A DNA stretch of 5,985 nucleotides from Bacillota bacterium (GTDB taxonomy: Bacteria; Bacillota_I; Bacilli_A; RFN20; CAG-826), in NCBI GenBank assembly GCA_023443485.1, contig JAEZUH010000114.1, positions 1 to 5,985 of the forward strand, in the 5' to 3' direction. The notes beneath the pieces are model-generated. The model was not told where the DNA came from. It made no database searches and worked only from the letters and a program-made list of their open reading frames with translations. Shown piece after piece: positions 1-5,564 of this stretch (its first letter is position 1; each line of letters starts with the position of its first letter). The position numbers and the translations under genes are program-made.

Positions 1-379
1 TGTACATCTTAAAACAGATTGTTGAGATGATGGATGTAACTAGCCCTACTATTAATAAAATTAATAAAGATATAATAGCGAGCGTTTTCCACTTACTAAA
101 TTCTAATCTAGTTCCAAACCATCTCCAGCTCTTTTTAGACTGCTTTAAAAACGTTTGAAGAATATCGTTTTGAGTTGGTTTAGGTTGAGTGGCGTTGAGA
201 GCAACTGTTTTAGGTTGAACTGATTGCCTTTTTAAATTTTGTATTTCTTTTTCTAATTCAGTAATTCTATCATCTGAATCACTCACTTGGGTTTTAAAAC
301 CGGTGATCTCGTTTAAAAGCTCAGCCTGATTAGCTGAAATATCGTCTAGCATCCCAAATAGATTTCTCTCGTCTGGCAT
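1..379 (-). CDS. Coiled-coil protein with C-terminal transmembrane segment, unknown function (partial, 3' end missing)
   Basis: An open frame of 126 codons runs from an ATG at 379 off the left edge without a stop. The protein begins MPDERNLFGMLDD. Residues about 11-52 are polar with spaced hydrophobic residues (LDDISANQAELL, ITELEKEIQNL), which fits a coiled coil. A Gln/Pro/Thr/Lys linker follows (about 53-72), then a basic and aromatic stretch (KKSWRWFG, about 82-89) and a strongly hydrophobic helix (about 98-123, LAIISLLILLIVGLV) that should span the membrane. With no signal peptide, the coiled coil is probably cytoplasmic. The start has no convincing ribosome binding site, and Met10 is an alternative. 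A TTGTAA/TAATAT promoter lies just upstream. I do not recognise the family. The lack of stops and the ordered architecture support a real gene, but its full length is unknown. Confidence 0.7.
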   Translation of the reverse strand, partial: MPDERNLFGMLDDISANQAELLNEITGFKTQVSDSDDRITELEKEIQNLKRQSVQPKTVALNATQPKPTQNDILQTFLKQSKKSWRWFGTRLEFSKWKTLAIISLLILLIVGLVTSIISTICFKMY

Positions 380-417
380 ATTTATTATTTTATCTTATTA
401 GATATTTCTCTTAAATG

Positions 418-446
418 ATATTAAAAACACATGTTATCACTTACAA
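418..446 (-). promoter_or_regulatory. Probable promoter of the coiled-coil membrane gene
   Basis: On the minus strand a TTGTAA -35-like hexamer (446-441) and a TAATAT -10-like hexamer (423-418) are separated by 17 nt. Each matches the sigma-A consensus at four of six positions. Transcription would begin near 411, giving a leader of about 30 nt before the ATG at 379. Spacing and position are good, but the hexamers are imperfect and the region is AT-rich, so chance matches are possible. Confidence 0.4.
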
Positions 447-475
447 CCCTAGATATAGGCTATCTCTTGGTATAA

Positions 476-503
476 TTACTTAATACAAAATTGTATTAAG
501 TAA
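476..503. repeat. Near-perfect 28-bp palindrome (13-bp arms, 2-nt centre)
   Basis: The arms TTACTTAATACAA (476-488) and TTGTATTAAGTAA (491-503) are exact reverse complements around a central AA. The palindrome lies between the end of rlmD and the -35 of the gene starting at 379. Transcribed leftward it is not followed by a U-run, so it is a poor intrinsic terminator. Its place about 30 bp upstream of the -35 fits an operator or activator site. A weak terminator for rlmD cannot be excluded. The rest of the 188-bp gap (380-567) shows only the promoter listed separately and AT-rich sequence. Confidence 0.6.
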
Positions 504-567
504 AAGTGCAATTCATGGGTCATGTCTTTATTCAAAAATATGGTTTTTTATTAAAAATAAATGGGTT

Positions 568-1911
568 TTATTTCTTTAAAATCAAGCCAACGATTGTTTC
601 CACGTGGCTAGTGAATGGAAACATATCCACCGGTTGAACAAAGGTGACTTCATATTTCTTTTTGAGGAATTCAATGTCTCTTGCTAATGTCTCTGGGTCA
701 CAGGAAATATAAATTATTTGTTTTGGTTTACGAGACAACAAAGATGATAGGAAGTTTTCATCGCTACCTTTACGAGGTGGATCCATGATGACGATATCTA
801 ATTGATTGGGGTATTCATTAATGAATTTGCCCGCATCATCTTCAAAGAACTCGATATTCTTTACTTGATTGTTTTTCGCGTTCTCTATCGCATTTAAATG
901 AGCTTGATGAGATATTTCAACAGAGATAACCTTTTTCGCTCTCTTGGCGGCGATTAGGCCGATTGTGCCCACTCCTGAGTAGGCATCAAGGACTACTTGG
1001 TCACTCTTAATGTCAATTAAATCTAATGCTGTCTTATATAAGACTTCAACTTGGACAGGATTGACTTGAAAGAAGCTTGAAGCCGAAATATTAAAAGTCA
1101 GGCCCAGGATGTCGTCTTTAATGAATCCTTTGCCATACAATACCTTTTCTTTTGTGCCTAGTATGACGTTCGTGTGCCTGCTATTGACATTCTCCACCAC
1201 TGTGGTGATTTCAGGATGAAGTTTAATTAGCTCATCAATGAAGTTACGTTGACCGGGAAAATTCATCTCCGTGGTCACGAGGACCACCATGAGTTCTTCA
1301 TAGTGATAACTAGTTCTGATTAAGACATAACGAAGTAAACCAGTTCCGTTATCTTCGTTATAGATTGTTAATCGATGTTTCTTTAACAAATCTTTAATCG
1401 TTCTTAAAATAGGGGCGGCTTTTTTATTCTCAATCATGCATTCATCAACAGGGATGATTTCATGGCTGTTTTCCTTATAGAAACCATAGATAATATTGCC
1501 AAATCTATCTTTGCCAAAGGGCATTTGAACTTTATTCCGATAATGGTATGGCTCTTTCATACCTATACATGGTTTAACCGCTACATTCTCAATATGAGCA
1601 ATGCGTTTAATGGCGTTTTCCACTCTTTTAGTCTTAATTGCTAATTGAGCGGAATAAGCGAGCTGTTGATATTGGCAGCCACCACAGGCGGTACAAATCT
1701 TACACTTTGGTTGAATACGGTCTTTGCTCATTGTTAACAGTTTTGACACTTTACCAAAATAGACACCCGCTCGTTGATATAAGATTCTGATTTCAGCTTC
1801 TTCTCCCATGAAAAGACCATCGACAAAAATAATGTCTCGACCATTTTTAACGACACCTTTACCTTCGGAAGATATATCTAAGCATTTACCTTTAACAATT
1901 CTTTGTGACAT
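568..1911 (-). CDS. rlmD: 23S rRNA (uracil-5-)-methyltransferase, RlmD/RlmCD family
   Basis: A 447-residue SAM-dependent enzyme that methylates C5 of uridine in 23S rRNA: U1939 for RlmD, and both U747 and U1939 for the RlmCD form of Bacillus. Residues about 1-60 form the TRAM RNA-binding domain. Cys70, Cys76, Cys79 and Cys158 match the C-x5-C-x2-C...C ligand set of the [4Fe-4S] cluster. FFQVNP (280-285) and DAYSGVGTIGL (309-319, SAM site) follow, then DPPRKG (377-382), SCDP with nucleophile Cys404, and HVETI with the likely general base Glu438. Length and motif order are normal and all key residues are present. The ATG at 1911 is preceded by a modest GAGATGGTG-type ribosome binding site. The gene starts 16 nt after the nucleotidyltransferase stop with no terminator between, so it may depend on that module's transcript. 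Which uridines it modifies cannot be decided from sequence alone. Confidence 0.95.
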   Translation of the reverse strand: MSQRIVKGKCLDISSEGKGVVKNGRDIIFVDGLFMGEEAEIRILYQRAGVYFGKVSKLLTMSKDRIQPKCKICTACGGCQYQQLAYSAQLAIKTKRVENAIKRIAHIENVAVKPCIGMKEPYHYRNKVQMPFGKDRFGNIIYGFYKENSHEIIPVDECMIENKKAAPILRTIKDLLKKHRLTIYNEDNGTGLLRYVLIRTSYHYEELMVVLVTTEMNFPGQRNFIDELIKLHPEITTVVENVNSRHTNVILGTKEKVLYGKGFIKDDILGLTFNISASSFFQVNPVQVEVLYKTALDLIDIKSDQVVLDAYSGVGTIGLIAAKRAKKVISVEISHQAHLNAIENAKNNQVKNIEFFEDDAGKFINEYPNQLDIVIMDPPRKGSDENFLSSLLSRKPKQIIYISCDPETLARDIEFLKKKYEVTFVQPVDMFPFTSHVETIVGLILKK

Positions 1912-1927
1912 TTTTTACACCATCTCA

Positions 1928-2584
1928 TCAATCAATAAGATTAACATTATTTTTCTTACATGTATCTAAGATATTACGCTGCCATTTTTTAGGAAGTGAT
2001 GAAAGCAGGGCGCTTAATTCGTTTTTGCTTTTTTCACTAGAATTGATATACGAAAGAACATGTTTGATAGATTCTATATCTTTCTCTTTTTTATCTCCTC
2101 TTCTATTGTTAATTAGCAATTTTTGAAGAACGTAAGCTGAGGGGGAAATGATTTTTAGTTTCAAATTGGCATAATCGACTTCGATATAATTTTTGGTAAA
2201 AAAGTCAACGTAAGAGATTGATTCTGCATAAATTTTGGTGTTGCCCAATTCAACACAAGACAAACCTTTTCTATTTATTTTTGTCAAAAATTCAATTTCA
2301 AATCCATCAGGAGAAATAAAAGTTGTTTTATTTGTTAATGTGTCGTGACTCAAATCATAGTTCTCGCGATGAAAAGAATTAATTAAGTAACTATTACCCT
2401 TAATCATTTTTGTGTTTGGGACAAAAAAGTCAACATCGGTAGTTCTTATTAAGGGAATAAAATTCTCAAAAACTTTTTTATAAAATAAAAGACACCATGA
2501 TCCGATAAGAATTACGTCTTTTAAAAGACCTACTTCATTCATGATTTGTAAAATTGCGCCTAATTGTTTTTCGTTATCAATCAT
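1928..2584 (-). CDS. Nucleotidyltransferase of the polymerase-beta fold, candidate toxin-like partner
   Basis: A 218-residue protein with the hallmarks of a minimal nucleotidyltransferase. Gly28-Ser29 (LIGSWCLLFY) is followed by Asp50 and Asp52 (RTTDVDFFVP), which should bind the metal-nucleotide. A strand with Glu96 and Glu98 (FEIEFL) may supply the third carboxylate. The C-terminal half has a helical motif with Lys155 (YVLQKLL) and a KEKDIESI stretch (166-173), as in AbiEii-like and NTP_transf_8/COG5397-like enzymes (family placement from memory). Known relatives transfer nucleotides to tRNA or other acceptors, and some are toxins. The substrate here is unknown. The ATG at 2584 overlaps the end of the upstream gene by 8 nt, which suggests translational coupling. 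It ends with two consecutive TGA stops. Sequence is AT-rich compared with metG and rpmE, which fits a transferred module. Confidence 0.85.
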   Translation of the reverse strand: MIDNEKQLGAILQIMNEVGLLKDVILIGSWCLLFYKKVFENFIPLIRTTDVDFFVPNTKMIKGNSYLINSFHRENYDLSHDTLTNKTTFISPDGFEIEFLTKINRKGLSCVELGNTKIYAESISYVDFFTKNYIEVDYANLKLKIISPSAYVLQKLLINNRRGDKKEKDIESIKHVLSYINSSEKSKNELSALLSSLPKKWQRNILDTCKKNNVNLID

Positions 2585-2888
2585 AAGCTTTGTATGCTCT
2601 TCTTATCTTTTCCAATTCTCTTTTAGCAATGGATAGGTTGTTTTTAATTCTTTTATATTCCTTGCTCGCCTCGATTTCTTTATCTACTTTATTAGATCTA
2701 ATATTGCCCAAATATTCCGAAATAACTTTTTTCCCTTCTTTTCTTTTTCGATAAACAAAAGAAGAGTTCCCTATTGGCTTAATAAAAATTGTTCCCCTCG
2801 GAAGTTGAGAAAGCATTGTTTCATAAGCTTTGATGTTTTTTTCAAGCCTTTGAATTTCTTCTAATAAGACATTTTGTAAGACTGACAT
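2577..2888 (-). CDS. Small basic coiled-coil protein paired with the nucleotidyltransferase, candidate antitoxin/regulator
   Basis: A 103-residue, Lys/Arg-rich protein. Residues about 5-28 form a helix (LEEIQRLEKNIKAYETML). LPRGT (29-33) introduces a short beta segment with YRKRKEGKKVISEYLG (46-61), and residues about 68-100 form a second charged helix. From memory, this helix, LPkG, YyY-like strand, seYlG, helix layout recurs in small hypothetical proteins of Bacillota and archaea. I cannot name a function. The frame stays open upstream to a TTG at 2957, but that start would lie upstream of the promoter and inside an operator. The ATG at 2888 is chosen because AGAGG stands about 8 nt before it and it lies just downstream of the -10. 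The gene ends TGA TAA and overlaps the nucleotidyltransferase start. No winged helix is evident, unlike AbiEi. Antitoxin or repressor roles are inferred from gene order only. Confidence 0.75.
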   Translation of the reverse strand: MSVLQNVLLEEIQRLEKNIKAYETMLSQLPRGTIFIKPIGNSSFVYRKRKEGKKVISEYLGNIRSNKVDKEIEASKEYKRIKNNLSIAKRELEKIRRAYKAYD

Positions 2889-2905
2889 AGGTATCCTCTT
2901 CATAT

Positions 2906-2933
2906 ATAGTATCATATTGTACAACTTTTTCAA
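2906..2933 (-). promoter_or_regulatory. Extended -10 promoter of the nucleotidyltransferase module
   Basis: On the minus strand TTGAAA (2933-2928) is followed after 16 nt by TACTAT (2911-2906), with TGA directly before it, giving an extended -10 (TG-n). Transcription should start near 2899, about 10 nt before the ATG at 2888, so the leader is short. It lies just after the metG terminator, so the module has its own transcription start. Confidence 0.65.
2917..2924. promoter_or_regulatory. Operator candidate 1: TTGTACAA palindrome in the promoter spacer
   Basis: A perfect 8-bp palindrome sits entirely within the 16-nt spacer between the -35 and -10 of the module promoter. A protein bound here would block RNA polymerase. 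An identical copy is centred 33 bp upstream, about three helical turns away. The repressor is presumed to come from the module, but this is inference. Confidence 0.55.
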
Positions 2934-2949
2934 GTTTTGATAATAAAGG

Positions 2950-2957
2950 TTGTACAA
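2950..2957. promoter_or_regulatory. Operator candidate 2: second TTGTACAA palindrome
   Basis: Identical to the palindrome at 2917-2924 and located 16 bp upstream of the -35. The spacing puts both sites on roughly the same face of the DNA, which fits cooperative binding. The TTG that opens the longest possible frame of the small gene falls inside this site. Confidence 0.5.
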
Positions 2958-2968
2958 TTTTAGTTGTT

Positions 2969-2998
2969 AAAAAGAGACCAGCACATACTGATCTCTTA
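2969..2998 (-). terminator. Intrinsic terminator of metG
   Basis: On the minus strand the 10-bp stem AAGAGATCAG / CTGGTCTCTT (2997-2988 with 2981-2972, one G-U wobble) encloses the 6-nt loop TATGTG. The transcript then has a run of five U (2973-2969). It begins about 13 nt after the metG stop and insulates metG from the nucleotidyltransferase module. Confidence 0.85.
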
Positions 2999-3010
2999 AA
3001 TTTAGTTATT

Positions 3011-4600
3011 CTATCTCTTCAACATCATCTCTTGGATGGCAGAGACTTCAACTTCATTGTCTAAGCGAGGGAATAATTGTTCGCCTTTTTGGACTTTGAC
3101 ATTTCCGATAACTCCGAAGTGATAGATGTTCTCGTATTTTCTTAACTCTTCACTCAATCCAAGTTGATCGAACAACTTATCGCTGGCGGTAACAAGGACT
3201 GGTTTCAAGAGCATGCCTGCGACGAAGATAGTGTTGGCTAAGTGATTCATCACACTAGCTAAATCTTTTTGCTTTTCAGGATCTTTCGCTAATGCCCAAG
3301 GAGTGGTTTCATCGATATATTTATTGGCTCTCATAACAATTTCGTTTGCTGTAATAATCGAATCGGTAATCTTTAAATCATCTAAATAAGTTTCATAATT
3401 CTTAATCGATTTTTCGCAAATTCCTTCTAAATCGCCATCAAATGCAGTGATTTTGCCTTGATACGCCGGAATCACTCCATCGAAGTACTTGTTAATCATG
3501 CTGACTGTACGGTTAAGTAAATTACCTAAGGAGTTCGCGAGGTCCATATTGATTCTCTCGACGAATTGCTCGGGAGTGAATTGACCATCTTGACCAAAAA
3601 TTACTTCTCTTGCCAAATAGTATCTCACCGCATCGACTCCATATCTTTCAATTAAAGGGAATGGATCGACAACATTGCCTTTGGATTTGCTCATCTTGCC
3701 ATCTTTCATCATCAGCAAACCATGAATGAATTCACGGTCAGGAAGACGAAGGCCGAGAGACATTAAAAACATCGGCCAGTAGATGGCGTGGAAGCGAGTG
3801 ATGTCCGCTCCAAGAATATGAATAGTTTCGGATTCTGGATCTTGCCAAAACTTTTCAAACAATTCAGGATGGTCACTATCGTATCCTAACGCGGAGATAT
3901 AGTTGGTTAAAGCATCAAGCCAAACGTAGACGACATGTTTAGGATTTTCCTTCACGGGGATACCCCATGAGAATGAAGTACGGGAAACACAAAGGTCTTC
4001 TAGACCTGGTTTTATAAATGTATTGATCATCTCATTCTTGCGAGATTCAGGGATGAGGAATTTAGGATTTTCATCATAGAATTTCAAAAGTTGATCAACA
4101 TATTTGGAAGTCTTAAAGAAATAAGCTTCTTCTTCGGCAGTTTGAACTTCACGATGACAATCAGGGCAGAGGTGCTGTTCGCCAACTTGAGTTTCAGTCC
4201 AGAAAGCTTCACATTCTTTGCAATACCAGCCTTCGTATTTACCGAGGTAGATATCGCCTTTCTTTAACATAACGCTGAAGATGTCTTGCACCACTTTAGT
4301 GTGTCTATCTTGAGTAGTGCGAATAAAATCATCATTTGAGATGTCTAAGGCTTCCCAAAGTTTATAAAAGCCTTCGACTATGCCATCGACAAACTCTTGA
4401 GGAGTCTTACCCGCTGCTGCGGCGTTCTTCTCAATCTTTTGTCCATGTTCATCCGCTCCAGTCAGGAAACGGCATTCAAAACCTCTCAATCTTTTGTAGC
4501 GAGCAAAGATATCAGTTAAAGTCGTGCAATAAGCATGTCCGATATGAAGCTTCGCACTGGGATAATAGATTGGGGTTGTGATGTAAAATCTTTTTTTCAT
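3011..4600 (-). CDS. metG: Methionyl-tRNA synthetase
   Basis: A 529-residue cytoplasmic class I enzyme that charges tRNA(Met), including the initiator, with methionine using ATP. HIGH is at residues 19-22 (KLHIGHAYC) and KMSKS at 302-306 (GKMSKSKGN). GADEHG (48-53) belongs to the catalytic Rossmann core. The connective domain carries a zinc knuckle pair, Cys127-x2-Cys130 and Cys145-x2-Cys148. VYVWLDAL (224-231) is typical, and the anticodon-binding helical domain follows, with NLLNR at 360-364 and TPWALAK at 433-439. It stops after this domain and lacks the C-terminal EMAPII-like tRNA-binding domain of the roughly 660-residue Bacillus enzyme. The ATG at 4600 has AGGAGG (4616-4611) at good spacing. 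It follows rpmE by 50 nt that contain a terminator-like stem-loop, and ends before a strong terminator. All eight Trp codons are TGG. Confidence 0.97.
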   Translation of the reverse strand: MKKRFYITTPIYYPSAKLHIGHAYCTTLTDIFARYKRLRGFECRFLTGADEHGQKIEKNAAAAGKTPQEFVDGIVEGFYKLWEALDISNDDFIRTTQDRHTKVVQDIFSVMLKKGDIYLGKYEGWYCKECEAFWTETQVGEQHLCPDCHREVQTAEEEAYFFKTSKYVDQLLKFYDENPKFLIPESRKNEMINTFIKPGLEDLCVSRTSFSWGIPVKENPKHVVYVWLDALTNYISALGYDSDHPELFEKFWQDPESETIHILGADITRFHAIYWPMFLMSLGLRLPDREFIHGLLMMKDGKMSKSKGNVVDPFPLIERYGVDAVRYYLAREVIFGQDGQFTPEQFVERINMDLANSLGNLLNRTVSMINKYFDGVIPAYQGKITAFDGDLEGICEKSIKNYETYLDDLKITDSIITANEIVMRANKYIDETTPWALAKDPEKQKDLASVMNHLANTIFVAGMLLKPVLVTASDKLFDQLGLSEELRKYENIYHFGVIGNVKVQKGEQLFPRLDNEVEVSAIQEMMLKR

Positions 4601-4610
4601 GGCAAATGAG

Positions 4611-4616
4611 CCTCCT
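4611..4616 (-). promoter_or_regulatory. metG ribosome binding site adjoining the upstream stem-loop
   Basis: A perfect AGGAGG sits 10 nt before the metG ATG and directly after the U-run of the rpmE-metG stem-loop. Termination of the upstream transcript would therefore stop just before or within the signal for metG translation. Confidence 0.85.
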
Positions 4617-4643
4617 AAAATAAAACCGGCTTAAACCGGCTTT
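4617..4643 (-). terminator. Terminator-like stem-loop between rpmE and metG
   Basis: On the minus strand an 8-bp stem, AAAGCCGG with CCGGTTTT (4643-4636 with 4629-4622, one G-U wobble), closes the loop TTTAAG. It is followed by TTTTATTTT read from 4625. It begins 7 nt after the rpmE stop. The stem has only four G-C pairs, so it is probably a moderate terminator. The unit AGCCGGTTT also occurs twice in tandem. Confidence 0.65.
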
Positions 4644-4650
4644 TATTTAC

Positions 4651-4869
4651 TTATTTCTTAGTATCTTTGTCTAAGTTGTATTTGCGGTTGAAACGATCAA
4701 CACGGCCATCAGCTTGAACAAATCTTTGCTTGCCGGTGTAGAATGGGTGGCAATTGGAACAAGTATCAACTTTGATTTCCTTGAGAGTGGTTCCCACTTC
4801 GAAGGTTGTACCGCAGCTGATGCATGTCACTGTCGCGCGATGTGTTTCAGGGTGAATTCCTTTTTTCAT
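4651..4869 (-). CDS. rpmE: 50S ribosomal protein L31, zinc-binding type
   Basis: A 72-residue small basic protein of the large ribosomal subunit, at the interface with the 30S head. [10 protein letters not shown] at the start and [10 protein letters not shown] (41-50) are signatures of bacterial L31. Cys16, Cys19, Cys37 and Cys40 (CISC and CSNC) form the zinc site of the C+ type, which can be replaced by a zinc-free paralogue when zinc is scarce. Length is normal. The ATG at 4869 follows GGAAGGAG at good spacing. The gene has its own promoter and a structured leader, and is followed by a stem-loop and metG. Confidence 0.97.
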   Translation of the reverse strand: MKKGIHPETHRATVTCISCGTTFEVGTTLKEIKVDTCSNCHPFYTGKQRFVQADGRVDRFNRKYNLDKDTKK

Positions 4870-4878
4870 AACTTTTTT

Positions 4879-4911
4879 CTCCTTCCGCCTTGGACCATAT
4901 GTCGCCCAAAG
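4879..4911 (-). promoter_or_regulatory. Candidate structured leader of rpmE
   Basis: On the minus strand CTTTGG (4911-4906) can pair with CCAAGG (4893-4888), forming a 6-bp stem with one G-U and a 12-nt loop (GCGACATATGGT). It ends just before the ribosome binding site AAGGAG (4884-4879). Hairpins at this position are expected for an r-protein autoregulatory leader, and an L31 leader motif has been described in Firmicutes. I cannot align to that model by eye, so its identity is uncertain. Confidence 0.4.
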
Positions 4912-4926
4912 TAAGTTTGCTTTTAG

Positions 4927-4956
4927 ATACTATCATATCTATGAATGGAATATCAA
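4927..4956 (-). promoter_or_regulatory. Probable promoter of rpmE
   Basis: On the minus strand TTGATA (4956-4951) and TAGTAT (4932-4927) are separated by 18 nt, and TGA directly precedes the -10, giving an extended -10 (TG-n). Transcription would begin near 4920, leaving a leader of about 50 nt that includes the hairpin described separately. Confidence 0.5.
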
Positions 4957-4970
4957 ACTTTTTGTGTTTA

Positions 4971-5531
4971 CTACTCTTTAGATTTTTGAATCAGCAATAG
5001 AATATTCGCCGGAATCGCCAGTCCAGAAACAAGAAGACTAATAATGCTCAGGGCTTTTGTGGCACTTAAAGCGTCTGTTCTTGCATAGTTGATGAGTTGA
5101 AGCACTACGATTGCCAAAACAATTATAATGACAGCCCCTAACAACAGGTGGGCAATGAGACGGAACTTTTTAATGATAATGACATGAGAAACAAAGCTGA
5201 AAGCATCAATGATCACAAAAACGAGGACAAAATTAAGAACTCCAATGGTAATACTTAAAACGCTTCCTGCTTGGATGTTGATGACACCATAATAACAAGA
5301 TGTAACCAATAGAGCTAACAGCGGCAAGAAGGCTCCTGGATAGCGATGAAAAGGAACACGTTTTGACCAAATAATCATGGCAATTCCAAATAGAATTAAA
5401 AAGCAAAATATCGCGTCAATGTAAGGGAATGGTAATCCCTCTGCCACATTCATCACAAGATTGACTAAAGCCATCACAAAAACAAGTGAAAGCAAGACTA
5501 GACGGGTCAGCAAAGAATTAATCTTAACCAT
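4971..5531 (-). CDS. Six-helix integral membrane protein, unknown function
   Basis: A 186-residue, very hydrophobic protein without a signal peptide of the cleaved type. Likely membrane helices are at about 9-28, 37-55, 67-84, 92-113, 126-147 and 160-182. Short basic loops such as SKRVPFHRY (56-64) and KKFR (121-124) suggest cytoplasmic sides, and the tail KSKE is polar. No catalytic or transport motif is evident and I do not recognise the family. The ATG at 5531 is well supported by GAGGAGG about 8 nt upstream. It follows the hydrolase after about 50 nt that contain a stem-loop. No clear terminator is seen in the 101-bp gap before rpmE. Confidence 0.85.
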   Translation of the reverse strand: MVKINSLLTRLVLLSLVFVMALVNLVMNVAEGLPFPYIDAIFCFLILFGIAMIIWSKRVPFHRYPGAFLPLLALLVTSCYYGVINIQAGSVLSITIGVLNFVLVFVIIDAFSFVSHVIIIKKFRLIAHLLLGAVIIIVLAIVVLQLINYARTDALSATKALSIISLLVSGLAIPANILLLIQKSKE

Positions 5532-5564
5532 TGATAATCCTCCTCGTTTATTTTAAATATAAAC

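Noticed and set aside
514..636. Short plus-strand frame of about 40 codons beginning MGHVFIQK, downstream of the plus-strand TATAAT
   Set aside because: No ribosome binding site, poor composition, and half of it overlaps the end of rlmD antisense.
1462..1644. Plus-strand open frame of 60 codons opposite rlmD
   Set aside because: It lies entirely antisense to a well-conserved gene, has no ribosome binding site of note, and its protein shows no family features.
1905..2126. Plus-strand open frame of 73 codons opposite the nucleotidyltransferase and the rlmD start
   Set aside because: Its hydrophobic appearance comes from the complement of an AT-rich gene. There is no promoter or ribosome binding site.
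1928..2957. Classical AbiEi/AbiEii pair
   Set aside because: The nucleotidyltransferase fits loosely, but the upstream protein is too small and lacks a recognisable winged-helix domain, so the name is not applied.
4336..4581. Plus-strand open frame of 81 codons opposite the metG start
   Set aside because: It is antisense to the highly conserved catalytic domain, and its composition looks like a shadow frame.
4714..4914. Plus-strand open frame of 66 codons opposite rpmE and its leader
   Set aside because: It is the complement of the L31 gene and has no independent support.
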